This document shows, in pieces, positions 34,075 through 41,869 of a stretch of 64,000 bases of DNA. Position numbers and translations under genes: made by a program. The stretch lies in assembly GCF_001468465.1 (NCBI RefSeq), contig NZ_LNSA01000005.1:124001-188000 (forward strand). The letters run 5' to 3'. This DNA is from Sphingopyxis sp. H115 (GTDB taxonomy: Bacteria > Pseudomonadota > Alphaproteobacteria > Sphingomonadales > Sphingomonadaceae). Under the pieces are notes generated by a model that saw nothing but the letters and a program-made list of their open reading frames with translations, had not been told where the DNA came from and did not search any database. The stretch's first letter is position 1. The number at the start of each line of letters is the position of its first letter.

Positions 34075-34570
34075 CATCTGGATTCAGGGCAGCTTCGCCT
34101 TTCGCTGCACCGCCGCCGAGTGCGCGCTGATCGAGGAAGTCGCAAACGCTGGCTACGCGCTAGCGAATGACGACGCGCCCGATCCGCCGAGCGCGGCGCT
34201 GCTCGCAGCCTTTCCGCCGGACGATGCGAACGCGCGGTGGAGCGGGTTTCGCGAGGCGTTCAACGATCCCGAATTTCCCACCATCGGAGCCGATTTCATC
34301 GCTGAAACCTGCCCCGACGATCCATCCGCGCGGATCGTGTGTTTCGCCAGCATGGACGATTTCGATGCCGCTGCCATCGCGGTGGTGATCCAGCGATGTT
34401 GCCCCGAAACGCTCGCCAAGGGGCCGATCGGCTTTGAATGGGCCATGACCTGTTCCAAGCCCCGCATCGGGGAGTTCGGTGGCGGCTGGTGCGCGATTTT
34501 CGCAGACCGCATCGAGATCGACGCGACCAACGAGGCGCTGTCGCGCGCGCTCGCGGGCGACGGCAACTAG
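34067..34570 (+). CDS. Hypothetical ICE protein (167 aa)
   Basis: A 167-residue soluble acidic protein of unknown function beginning MADIWIQGSFAFRCTAAECA. It overlaps the preceding gene by 8 bp and has GGGAGGAGG upstream. Its start resembles that of the preceding protein only in style; the two are not obvious duplicates. A co-translated pair of this kind suggests a complex, which is inference. Confidence 0.7.
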   Translation: MADIWIQGSFAFRCTAAECALIEEVANAGYALANDDAPDPPSAALLAAFPPDDANARWSGFREAFNDPEFPTIGADFIAETCPDDPSARIVCFASMDDFDAAAIAVVIQRCCPETLAKGPIGFEWAMTCSKPRIGEFGGGWCAIFADRIEIDATNEALSRALAGDGN

Positions 34571-34623
34571 CCCAAATCGCGCCGCACTGCGCGCTCGCGT
34601 GCCGAAAACCCCTGCCGCCTGAC

Positions 34624-34851
34624 CTACCGGGCGGTGCGGCGGATCACCGTCCGGGCGCTTCCGCATAACGTGCATTCGTCCTTCTGCCGCTCGAATCCGC
34701 GCGTGCCGCCGAGCGCGCAGGTGACGACATTGGCCTGTGCGGTAACCGACAGGTTGAGCCGGTCAGTCACGCAGGCATCGCACACCGCCGCGCCGTCCAG
34801 CCGCACGATCAGCCGTTCGATCTGCCCCGCAATCGTCGTTCCTTCGTTCAT
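34624..34851 (-). CDS. Small zinc-ribbon-like protein
   Basis: A 75-residue protein with two Cys pairs, VCDAC and CTLC, spaced about 40 residues apart, a pattern that usually binds zinc. It starts MNEGTTIAGQIERL and has a basic tail ending VIRRTAR. It is on the opposite strand to its neighbours. Similar small proteins accompany mobile elements in sphingomonads, to my knowledge. A DNA- or RNA-binding or regulatory role is plausible but unproved. The start could be 34893. Confidence 0.6.
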   Translation of the reverse strand: MNEGTTIAGQIERLIVRLDGAAVCDACVTDRLNLSVTAQANVVTCALGGTRGFERQKDECTLCGSARTVIRRTAR

Positions 34852-35211
34852 CGCCGTGAGGCTATAGCCGCGGCCTCGTGGCCGCGAAAGCAATCATGGC
34901 TTCCCGGAAAGACGCCGGACTGGGCTTCCTGTCCGCGCGCGCATCTCGTCCTTTCGTGTCTCACCAACCCGTCGCCGGCTCCTTGGGCGCATGACCTGGG
35001 ACGGCCGCGCGCCTCGCGAAACCATCGCGCGGAACTGATTTCCCCGCGCCGCTTTGGCGGCGCTCCTCGCGGCCGCTTCGCTCCAAATCAGCCCCGCGCT
35101 TCCGGTCCTCCGCTTCGCTTCGGCCTGCGGTTCGCAGCGCGCTCAAGGGCCGTCCCTTCGGTCCGCCCATCGCCCGGCATCGGGTCGGGCGAATGTGCAA
35201 GGAGACGAGAA
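34852..35211. other. Long leader region before the DUF736 gene
   Basis: About 360 bp without a convincing gene. It is GC-rich with many short inverted repeats. AAGGAGA at 35199-35205 is the ribosome site of the following gene. Promoters of both the zinc-ribbon gene (minus) and the DUF736 gene (plus) must lie here. Confidence 0.45.
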
Positions 35212-35532
35212 ATGCCCTCAATCGGTCATGTCCAGCGCCAGAACGACGGTTCGTTCCGGGGCGCCTTGAAGACGCTTTCGGTCAATGCCGAGATCGCCAT
35301 CATCCCCAACCGCAGTAAGACCGGGGACCAGCCCGACTACCGCGTGCTGTCGAACGGCGTCGAACTGGGCGGCGGCTGGATCCGCACCGGCGAGGTGAGC
35401 CAGCGCGAATATGTCCGCCTCGCCATGTCGGCCCCCGAACTTGGCGGCCGCACCCTCTACGCCAATCTCGGCCGCGCCGCCGGGCAGGACGACGACGACG
35501 CGTTCGCCGTTATCTGGAACCCCGGCGACTGA
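35212..35532 (+). CDS. DUF736 family protein
   Basis: A 106-residue member of DUF736, beginning MPSIGHVQRQNDGSFRGALK and containing LGGRTLYANLGRAAGQDDDD. The family is very common on alphaproteobacterial plasmids and ICEs next to relaxase genes. Its function is not known. It has a strong ribosome site and its own terminator, so it is probably expressed well and alone. Confidence 0.88.
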   Translation: MPSIGHVQRQNDGSFRGALKTLSVNAEIAIIPNRSKTGDQPDYRVLSNGVELGGGWIRTGEVSQREYVRLAMSAPELGGRTLYANLGRAAGQDDDDAFAVIWNPGD

Positions 35533-35541
35533 GCCGGATCG

Positions 35542-35575
35542 GCCCCGCGCCGGTCACCCGGCGCGGGGCTTTCCT
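35542..35575 (+). terminator. Intrinsic terminator after DUF736 gene
   Basis: A 12-bp perfect stem (GCCCCGCGCCGG, loop TCAC, CCGGCGCGGGGC) followed by TTTCCT, ten bases after the stop. Confidence 0.75.
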
Positions 35576-35864
35576 CATGCCTTGAGGGCTTGGCGTGGGC
35601 CTTTTCCTGCACCGGAACGCGCTTGCGGGCCTGCAGAGAGGAAGAAATCCGCTCAGCAAGCACCGAGTATCCGGCGGCGAACGGACCGCCTCAACCATCG
35701 ACGGTTCCCCCAATTTTCACGCCACCTGCGTTCCGCTTCGCTCCACTCCGGCGACGAGAAAATCGGCTCCCCCGTCGCCCGCTTCGCGGCCGCTGCGCGG
35801 TGGTTGACCCCGCCCGCTCCCCGCCGGGCGATGGCTCATCTTTCGCTTGTATCAGGAGGATGAG

Positions 35865-36026
35865 ATGTCGGTTGAACAACAGATCGAGGAGCTTCGCGCG
35901 GAGCTTTCATGGTGCGATGACGCGGGAGAACGGCGGCAGATCGAAGCCGAATTAAGGGCCGCTGAGAAGAGGCTGAAGCGGTGCAATCGGGCGCTGCGTC
36001 AGGCCGAACAGGCAGGCTGGCAATAA
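35865..36026 (+). CDS. Small charged helical protein (53 aa)
   Basis: A 53-residue frame with a ribosome site AGGAGGA at 35854-35860 and a strong terminator 30 bp after its stop. The protein (MSVEQQIEELRAELSWCDD and on) is almost entirely charged helix with heptad-like Leu/Ile spacing, suggesting a coiled coil. Its position just before the relaxase and candidate origin of transfer hints at a small relaxosome accessory or regulator, but that is inference. Confidence 0.55.
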   Translation: MSVEQQIEELRAELSWCDDAGERRQIEAELRAAEKRLKRCNRALRQAEQAGWQ

Positions 36027-36056
36027 GGCGATGCGCTGTTGAAGGGGCAGGTTCGC

Positions 36057-36091
36057 GGGAGTGGTGCCGCATGGCGCCGCTCCCCTTTTTT
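36057..36091 (+). terminator. Intrinsic terminator before the relaxase region
   Basis: A 12-bp stem with two G-U pairs (36057-36068 with 36073-36084, loop GCAT) followed by C and six T. It insulates the transfer region from the small gene upstream. Confidence 0.8.
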
Positions 36092-36166
36092 GATCGGGAA
36101 GGCGGGAAGGCAAAGCGGGCGTCTGGGGCGGCAGGTGGCAGTCGGGCTCGATGGCAAGATAGAGGC

Positions 36167-36300
36167 AAAATCTCGCGATTTTGTAAGTGTTTGTCTGCAC
36201 ATCGTTTTTTGAAGGCTTTTGCGAGACTCGCCCTTTGAGTGCGAGACAGGGTTACCAGGAGTGGCGGTTTTCTGGGCTTTTCCGATCCCAATCGCGAGAC
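36167..36300. other. Candidate origin of transfer (oriT)
   Basis: Non-coding DNA directly upstream of the relaxase gene, a usual oriT place. It has the inverted repeat AAAATC-TCGC-GATTTT (36167-36182), an A+T-rich patch, and three direct copies of GCGAGAC (36221, 36241, 36294). I find no RP4/Ti-type nick consensus, so this is a candidate by position and repeat structure only. Confidence 0.4.
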
Positions 36301-36372
36301 TCCTTGCGCTCTGGCGAGGACGCGCCATTCTTATCGGCGGGGAGCGTCATTCCGGCATGGAAGGACGCCGCT

Positions 36373-38337
36373 ATGCGCGATGATGAGTTCGAACCGCAGC
36401 TGGGCCGGATGCGCGGCCGGGGCAAGGAGCAGCGCTACCTGAGCCGCGTCGTGAAAGCGGCAAAGCGGGCCGGCATGAAAACGGGCAGGCGCGGCCGTTT
36501 CGACGGCAGCCGGATCGGGCGCGGCGCGAGTGTTGCGCGGGTGCTCAGATCGCGCGACCGATTGGGCGCGTTCCGGTCGCGCCGCGTGATCGTCAAGATA
36601 CGGCCTGTCGGCCTTGGCGGGAAAGGCATGGGCGGTGCGAAGGCGCACCTTCGCTATATTCAGCGCGACGGCGTGACCCGTGAGGGCGAGGCTGGTGCGC
36701 TCTACTCGCCCGACAGCGACGTCGCCGATGGCAAGGCGTTCCTCGAACGGTGTGACGGCGACCGCCGCCAGTTCCGGTTCATCGTGTCGGCCGAGGACGC
36801 CGACCAGTATCCCGACTTGAAGCCGTTCGTGCGCCGGCTGATGACGCAGATGGAGCAGGATCTTGGGACAAAGCTCGATTGGGTGGCGGTCGACCATTTC
36901 AATACCGGCCATCCGCACACGCATATCGTGGTGCGCGGCGTAAACGATCGGGGTGAGAATCTGCTGATCGCGCGCGAGTATATCTCGCACGGGAGCCGGC
37001 AGCGGGCGATCGAGATCGTCAACCTCGACCTGGGGCCGCGCACCGACCTTGAAATCGAAGAGCGGCTTCGCAGCGATACGGGTGCCGAGCGGCTGACCGC
37101 GATCGACAGACGGCTGATCCGCGACATGGATACCGCGCGGCTGGTCAGCGCGAGCGATGGCGATCCCTTCCAGCAATCGCTTCGCGTCGGTCGCCTGCAG
37201 AAACTCGGGCGCATGGGACTCGCCTCGCATGTCGGCAACGGCACCTGGCGGCTTGAGCCCGACCTTGCGAACACACTGCGCCAGATCGGCGAGCGCGGCG
37301 ACATCATCCGCACCATGCAGCGCGAGCTGACCGCGCGGAAGCTCGATCGTGCTGCGGTCGATCGCGTCATCTACGACCCGGTCGCGAAGGAGGCGACGCC
37401 GATCATCGGCCGCGTCGTGATGCGCGGGCTCGCCGACGAACATGAAGACCGTCATTATCTGCTGGTCGACGGCATCGACGGGCGCACCCATTATGCCGAG
37501 ATCGGCAAGGGCGAGCTGGTCGACACGATCCCCGAAAATGCCATCGTCCGGATCGCGCCACGCGAGGGCGGCATTCGCGCCGTCGATCGGACGATCGACG
37601 AGATCGCGGCGGCGAACGGCGGGCGCTATTCGATCGACGCCCATCTGAAGCACGATCCGACCGCCAGCGAACGCTTCGCCGAAACGCATGTCCGGCGGCT
37701 TGAAGCGATGCGAAAAATCTCGGGCGTCGTCGAGCGCGAGCCCGACGGAAGCTGGATCATCGCGCCGGACCATCTCGCCAGGGTCGAGAGGTTCGAAGCC
37801 ATGCAGTTCCGCGACCACCCCGTTGCCATTGAAACCCTGTCGGCGATCCCGCTCGACAAATTACCGGGAACCGATGCCGCGACCTGGCTCGATCGCGAGC
37901 TGGTCGCCGAAGCGCCGGTGCCAGTGCGCGATGCTGGGTTCGGGCACGAGGTTCGTTCAGCGCAGGCGATGCGACGGCAATGGCTGATCACCGAACAGCT
38001 TGCAGACGAACAGGATGGGCAGACGGTCTATCGGCGAGGGATGCTCGCCGCGCTCCAGCGGCGAGAATTGCTGCGTGTCGCCCGCCAGCTCTCCGACAAG
38101 TTAGGCGTTCCGTTCGCCGAGGCCAGAGAGGGGGAGGCTGTTCAAGGCAGGCTCGTGCGCGCAGTCGAGATGACGAGTGGTCGCCATGCGCTCATCGAAC
38201 GGTCGCGCGATTTCACGCTGGTGCCGTGGCGCTCTGTTCTCGATCGCCATGTCGGTAAATCGGTCTCGGGCATCATGCGCGACGGCGGGATCAACTGGAC
38301 ACTCGGGCGGCAGCGCAGCGGGCCGAGCGTCTCCTGA
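36373..38337 (+). CDS. Relaxase / VirD2-like mobilisation protein (DUF3363)
   Basis: A 654-residue relaxase that nicks oriT and leads the strand to the recipient. The N-terminal third has the metal-binding three-His motif in DHFNTGHPHTHIVVRG (His180, 182, 184). The rest is the DUF3363 region typical of ICE relaxases in this lineage. The basic N-terminus (residues 20-75) would contact DNA. The ATG at 36373 has GAAGGA eight bases upstream. The nucleophilic Tyr cannot be assigned with certainty; Tyr95 (LRYIQRDG) is a candidate. Confidence 0.9.
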   Translation: MRDDEFEPQLGRMRGRGKEQRYLSRVVKAAKRAGMKTGRRGRFDGSRIGRGASVARVLRSRDRLGAFRSRRVIVKIRPVGLGGKGMGGAKAHLRYIQRDGVTREGEAGALYSPDSDVADGKAFLERCDGDRRQFRFIVSAEDADQYPDLKPFVRRLMTQMEQDLGTKLDWVAVDHFNTGHPHTHIVVRGVNDRGENLLIAREYISHGSRQRAIEIVNLDLGPRTDLEIEERLRSDTGAERLTAIDRRLIRDMDTARLVSASDGDPFQQSLRVGRLQKLGRMGLASHVGNGTWRLEPDLANTLRQIGERGDIIRTMQRELTARKLDRAAVDRVIYDPVAKEATPIIGRVVMRGLADEHEDRHYLLVDGIDGRTHYAEIGKGELVDTIPENAIVRIAPREGGIRAVDRTIDEIAAANGGRYSIDAHLKHDPTASERFAETHVRRLEAMRKISGVVEREPDGSWIIAPDHLARVERFEAMQFRDHPVAIETLSAIPLDKLPGTDAATWLDRELVAEAPVPVRDAGFGHEVRSAQAMRRQWLITEQLADEQDGQTVYRRGMLAALQRRELLRVARQLSDKLGVPFAEAREGEAVQGRLVRAVEMTSGRHALIERSRDFTLVPWRSVLDRHVGKSVSGIMRDGGINWTLGRQRSGPSVS

Positions 38338-38360
38338 TCCGGAGGATTCGGGCTTTCTAT

Positions 38361-38395
38361 TTTCATGAAATTATGTTTTCATGGATTCATGAAAA
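38361..38395. promoter_or_regulatory. Tandem TTTCATGAAA-type palindromes at the start of the accessory operon
   Basis: TTTCATGAAA (38361-38370, perfect palindrome) and TTTTCATG-GATT-CATGAAAA (38376-38395) lie side by side over the start region of the ribbon-helix-helix gene. Repeated half-sites of this size are what RHH repressors bind, so autoregulation is likely. Confidence 0.65.
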
Positions 38396-38589
38396 ATATC
38401 GCAGCGCAAACCGATGTCGGCGACGAGCATCTTCAGGTGCAGATTCCTGCCGTTACGAAACGCGATCTCGGTCAACGGTCGCTCGATTCCCGCGAGCCGA
38501 TCCGGATGATCGTACTGCGGGCACTTGAAGCCTATGGCGTGAGCGTCCCCGCAGACGCGATATCGGATCGCCGGAAGGGCAGGCGATGA
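38389..38589 (+). CDS. Ribbon-helix-helix (CopG/Arc-type) regulator
   Basis: A 66-residue protein (74 if started at 38365) with an RHH fold: the strand HLQVQIPAVTKRD, then helices from SREPIRMIVLRALEAYG. It probably represses its own operon through the palindromes that overlap its start. Its stop overlaps the start of the MazG gene by 4 bp (ATGA), so it is the first gene of a coupled three-gene operon. It is the size and form of an antitoxin. Confidence 0.7.
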   Translation: MKNIAAQTDVGDEHLQVQIPAVTKRDLGQRSLDSREPIRMIVLRALEAYGVSVPADAISDRRKGRR

Positions 38590-39764
38590 GCGAGGATTTC
38601 GAAGCTCTCACTGTTGCGGATTATGCGAAGCAGGCCGCGCGGACTGATCAACGCAGCGGTGGCCGCGCACTGGGCTTCTCGATGCTTGGCCTTTTCGGCG
38701 AAGTCGGCAGCTTGCTCAGTGAGGCCAAGAAAAAGCAGCGCGACGATGCCTCCTACCTGGGTTACGCTCACGCCGTCGCGGAAGAGCTTGGTGACGTCCT
38801 TTGGTATCTGGCGGCGATCGCACGGCGCAGCCGCATGGCGCTCAGCGACATCGCTGCCGCCGCGGCGACAAACGGCGGACAATGGCAGACGGGCGGCAAC
38901 GAAACGCTCAGTTTCCATGCGCTGCAGCCGCAGCACATTCCGCTTGCCAAGGCACCGATGCCGCAGTTCGAGCATAGCCTGCTCGCGCTGGCAGGCGACG
39001 TTGGGCTGCTCATCAACGATTTCCAGGCGGGCGGTCTTGCGAAGGACCGCGAAGCACTCGCGGGCCGGCTGGTCGCGGTCATGCGCCGGTTGATCCAGGC
39101 GGCAAACGAATCCGGTGTTACCATCGAGGCTGCCGCCGTGAAGAATCTTCACAAGATCTTCGATCGCTGGCCGCGCGAGCGCATCTATCCGGCGCCGACC
39201 GATGCGGCGCTCGACCCAGAAGAGCAATTGCCGCGGCGGATGGCGATCGACGTCTATGAACGCACCGTTCGCGGGCAGACATTCGTGTATCAACGCTCAA
39301 GCGGTGTGTATGTCGGCGACCGGCTCACCGACAACGCGCTCGAACCCGACGACTATCGTTTCCACGATGTCTTTCACTACGCTTATGTCGCGGTGCTTGG
39401 CTGGTCGCCAGTGCTGCGTGCGCTGCTCCGTCTCAAGCGCAAGAGCGATCCGAAACTCGACGACGCCGAAGACGGTGCTCGGGCGATTCTCATCGAAGAG
39501 GGCATAACTTCCTGGATTTTCGGACAAGCGCAGCAACTCCGGTACTTTGAAAACGTGAAGCGCGGTGGCCTTCCGCTGGACATGCTGAAGCATGTCCGCC
39601 AGTTCGTCGCCGGCTACGAATCAGAACGCTGTCCGCTGTGGCTTTGGGAGGAAGCGATCCTCCAGGGCTATACGGCTTTCCGCTTCCTTCAGGAGCATCG
39701 GCGCGGCCGCGTCCTGATCGACTTCGCCAATCGCCGCCTGCGTATCAAGGAATTGCCGTCATGA
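38586..39764 (+). CDS. MazG-type NTP pyrophosphohydrolase with C-terminal helical domain
   Basis: A 392-residue protein. Residues 25-80 form a MazG-like all-alpha pyrophosphohydrolase: GLFGEVGSLLSEAKKK (Glu39, Glu46) and AEELGDVLWYLA (Glu66, Glu67, Asp70) give the metal-binding acidic set that splits nucleoside triphosphates to monophosphates. Residues 220-392 form a second conserved helical region (DDYRFHDVFHYAYVAVLGWS) resembling the MazG-associated C-terminal domain of predicted conflict systems. It is co-translated with the RHH regulator before it and the glycosylase after it. Housekeeping MazG proteins lack this tail. Confidence 0.8.
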   Translation: MSEDFEALTVADYAKQAARTDQRSGGRALGFSMLGLFGEVGSLLSEAKKKQRDDASYLGYAHAVAEELGDVLWYLAAIARRSRMALSDIAAAAATNGGQWQTGGNETLSFHALQPQHIPLAKAPMPQFEHSLLALAGDVGLLINDFQAGGLAKDREALAGRLVAVMRRLIQAANESGVTIEAAAVKNLHKIFDRWPRERIYPAPTDAALDPEEQLPRRMAIDVYERTVRGQTFVYQRSSGVYVGDRLTDNALEPDDYRFHDVFHYAYVAVLGWSPVLRALLRLKRKSDPKLDDAEDGARAILIEEGITSWIFGQAQQLRYFENVKRGGLPLDMLKHVRQFVAGYESERCPLWLWEEAILQGYTAFRFLQEHRRGRVLIDFANRRLRIKELPS

Positions 39765-40465
39765 CCCCGAAATCCTTTGTGTCCACCCTGGCGGCGACCG
39801 AACTTCCCTCAGTGTTCAATCCCTGGCGCGATCGCTGCACGGTCCATGACCGCAGCGACGCCGCCGCCCGGCGCCGCGACAATCTCGAAATGCTGCTCAC
39901 CGCGGCGCTTGATCATCGCGTCGAAACGATCTGGATCGCGCGTGATCTCGGCTATCGCGGGGGGCGGCGTACGGGCGTACCGCTGACCGACGAAATTCAC
40001 CTCGGACATGCCGGCACGCTGATGGGCGGCATCGCATTTGAACGTGCGACGCAGGGACCCGCCGTGGCGGAGCGCACCGCGGCGATCGTCTGGCGTGTGC
40101 TAGAGCGGATCGGTCAGCCTGTCATGCTCTGGAACGTTTTCCCGTTCCATCCCCATGAAGCGGATGATCCGATGTCGAACCGATGCCACACGCGAAGCGA
40201 GCGCGAGGCGACCTGGCCGATATTGCAAGCCCTCGTGTCAATGATCCGGCCCCGCCAGATCGTCGCGATCGGGCGCGACGCTCACCTGGCGCTGGACGGT
40301 CTCGACATTCCGACCACCGCGGTCCGCCATCCGAGCTACGGCGGGCAGCGCGAGTTCATCGAGGGCATGTTCAGCCTGTACGGTGTCGCGGATGACAACG
40401 ATGAGCCGCTAGAACTGCCGTTGGGCGCGCCTCACGCCGCAGCACGGAGATGTGCGCTCGCCTGA
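39761..40465 (+). CDS. Uracil-DNA glycosylase superfamily protein
   Basis: A 234-residue protein of the UDG fold. Recognisable segments are FNPWRDR, WIARDLGYRGGRRTGVPLTDE (given in part), MLWNVFPFHPHE, VAIGRDAH and VRHPSYGG, the last matching the catalytic HPS motif. It should flip out and excise a base, uracil or a modified pyrimidine, or sense such bases. ATG 39761 overlaps the MazG stop. Its 3' end overlaps that of the convergent thymidylate-synthase-like gene by 34 bp. Confidence 0.78.
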   Translation: MTPKSFVSTLAATELPSVFNPWRDRCTVHDRSDAAARRRDNLEMLLTAALDHRVETIWIARDLGYRGGRRTGVPLTDEIHLGHAGTLMGGIAFERATQGPAVAERTAAIVWRVLERIGQPVMLWNVFPFHPHEADDPMSNRCHTRSEREATWPILQALVSMIRPRQIVAIGRDAHLALDGLDIPTTAVRHPSYGGQREFIEGMFSLYGVADDNDEPLELPLGAPHAAARRCALA

Positions 40466-41211
40466 TCGCAGCGTTCAAAGAGTTGCTTAAGATCGCCGCG
40501 GTTCCAGTTGGCGGTGTCGACCGTGGCGTTGGTCGAGACGATCGTGAGCGGACCCAGCGCGACCCCGCCTTCCTTGGCGATGAATTCGAGCAGACGGCCG
40601 AGGCCGATCAGATTGCCGAGCAGTTTTTCGATATAGTAGTGATTGCGGTAGAGCGCGGTCATGCCGAGGCGACGATCGTCGCCCTTGCCGATCAGCTTGA
40701 GACTGGCAAAGCTCAGGCACTGACCGCCGTAGGGCGAGTCATTCACGTCGCGGGCGGGGTCGAAGATCAGCAGTTCGAATTTGTTGAGCGCTCGGACGTT
40801 CGGGTTGCGCAGGCGCTCGACGATGCCCCAGATTTGATTGATTGGCTGGCCGTCGGCGCGGGGCAATTCCATCATCCGTTCGAAATAATAGCCCGACCAA
40901 GCGCCCGACCTCCGGACCTTCGGCAGCACGTTGTCGCGAAACCGGTCGAAGAATTGCGGCGCGCCGTAGCGCCTGTACAGCGCTGCCGGAAAAATCGTGT
41001 TGGCGACCGTCTCGATGGGCTTCTTGCCATGGCCCGAAAGGAAGGCATCGACTTCCGCCACGACGGGATCGGCGAGTGTTGCGCGCGCAGTCGGCTCGGC
41101 CACGGAGATGACGACATTCTGCGCCTGGTGTCCGGTGGCGAGGTCGACGAGCCGGACCGCCTCGCGCCAGCCAGCAACGCAGTCAGGCTGCGGCGGTATG
41201 GGAAGATACAT
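40432..41211 (-). CDS. Thymidylate-synthase-like protein
   Basis: A 259-residue protein whose C-terminal half has the order of thymidylate-synthase motifs: a Cys in YGGQCLSF (Cys165, the candidate nucleophile), then TALYRNHYYIEKLLGN and GRLLEFIAKEGG, ending GPLTIVSTNATVD. It would transfer a one-carbon unit to dUMP or dCMP, or bind such nucleotides. The N-terminal half is divergent. As the last gene of the minus-strand operon it overlaps the protease gene by 29 bp. A housekeeping thyA role is unlikely on an ICE; a modified-nucleotide role is inference. Confidence 0.6.
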   Translation of the reverse strand: MYLPIPPQPDCVAGWREAVRLVDLATGHQAQNVVISVAEPTARATLADPVVAEVDAFLSGHGKKPIETVANTIFPAALYRRYGAPQFFDRFRDNVLPKVRRSGAWSGYYFERMMELPRADGQPINQIWGIVERLRNPNVRALNKFELLIFDPARDVNDSPYGGQCLSFASLKLIGKGDDRRLGMTALYRNHYYIEKLLGNLIGLGRLLEFIAKEGGVALGPLTIVSTNATVDTANWNRGDLKQLFERCDQASAHLRAAA

Positions 41212-41863
41212 CGACTTCCTCCGTCAAATTTGCCGTGGCGAAAAGGCGCGGCGCTAGAAAGCGCTCAGTAAGCCAGGCGTGGCCTTCCAAGCCCCAACCT
41301 GGTCCCCAGCTGTTGCGGATGAGAATGGCCGGGGTGCCGTCCACGGTTCCATGCCCGACCGCGACGACCGCGTGCCGTTGCGCTGGCTCGGGGAGTTCGT
41401 CGTTCGCCGGATCGACGACGCCATCACCGCGCGGCTGGAAGAAAGACCGTGACAGCATCGTCAGCATGAGCACCGGCGTGTCACGATCCAGCGCGGCAAG
41501 GATGGATGACAGGTCGGTTCCATCCCTCTGTCCGTTGCGGCCATAGAGCGGGCCAACGGTCGCCGGCGGCGTCCACAGTCGATGATCGGCTGGAACCGCT
41601 GCCAGATACGGCCAGCCTTTCTCGTCGGGTTGGCCATCGAGCCGTAGCGCGTCCAGCATTGTGGATAGCAGTGCGCCGCTCGTCGGCGGTCTGCCCGCCC
41701 GTTTCTGCGCGGCATAAAAGGCGAATTCACACGACAGCGGTGCCCAGCCGTCGCGAAGCCCGGCGTGGGTGTCGCTCGCGGCGAATGCGAGGCATGTCGG
41801 CCGCGCGCCTTGATCGCGCGCAGGCCCGAACAGCGGCCGAAGGTCACGGACGATATCGATCAT
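41183..41863 (-). CDS. Papain-like cysteine protease (C1 family)
   Basis: A 226-residue protein with the full papain set: oxyanion Gln18 and nucleophile Cys24 in DQGARPTCLAF, His164 in QRHAVVAVGHG, and Asn184 in RNSWGPGWG. There is no signal peptide and no pro-region, so it should be active inside the cell unless held in check. The gene directly upstream encodes a protein whose C-terminal domain resembles a chagasin inhibitor of just this protease family. It is therefore probably a controlled effector or processing enzyme. Confidence 0.85.
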   Translation of the reverse strand: MIDIVRDLRPLFGPARDQGARPTCLAFAASDTHAGLRDGWAPLSCEFAFYAAQKRAGRPPTSGALLSTMLDALRLDGQPDEKGWPYLAAVPADHRLWTPPATVGPLYGRNGQRDGTDLSSILAALDRDTPVLMLTMLSRSFFQPRGDGVVDPANDELPEPAQRHAVVAVGHGTVDGTPAILIRNSWGPGWGLEGHAWLTERFLAPRLFATANLTEEVDVSSHTAAA

Positions 41864-41869
41864 GGGGCG

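Noticed and set aside
40450..41271. A long plus-strand frame opposite the thymidylate-synthase-like gene
   Set aside because: It shows no domain; the minus-strand frame has TS-like motifs and tight overlaps with its operon. It is a high-GC shadow.
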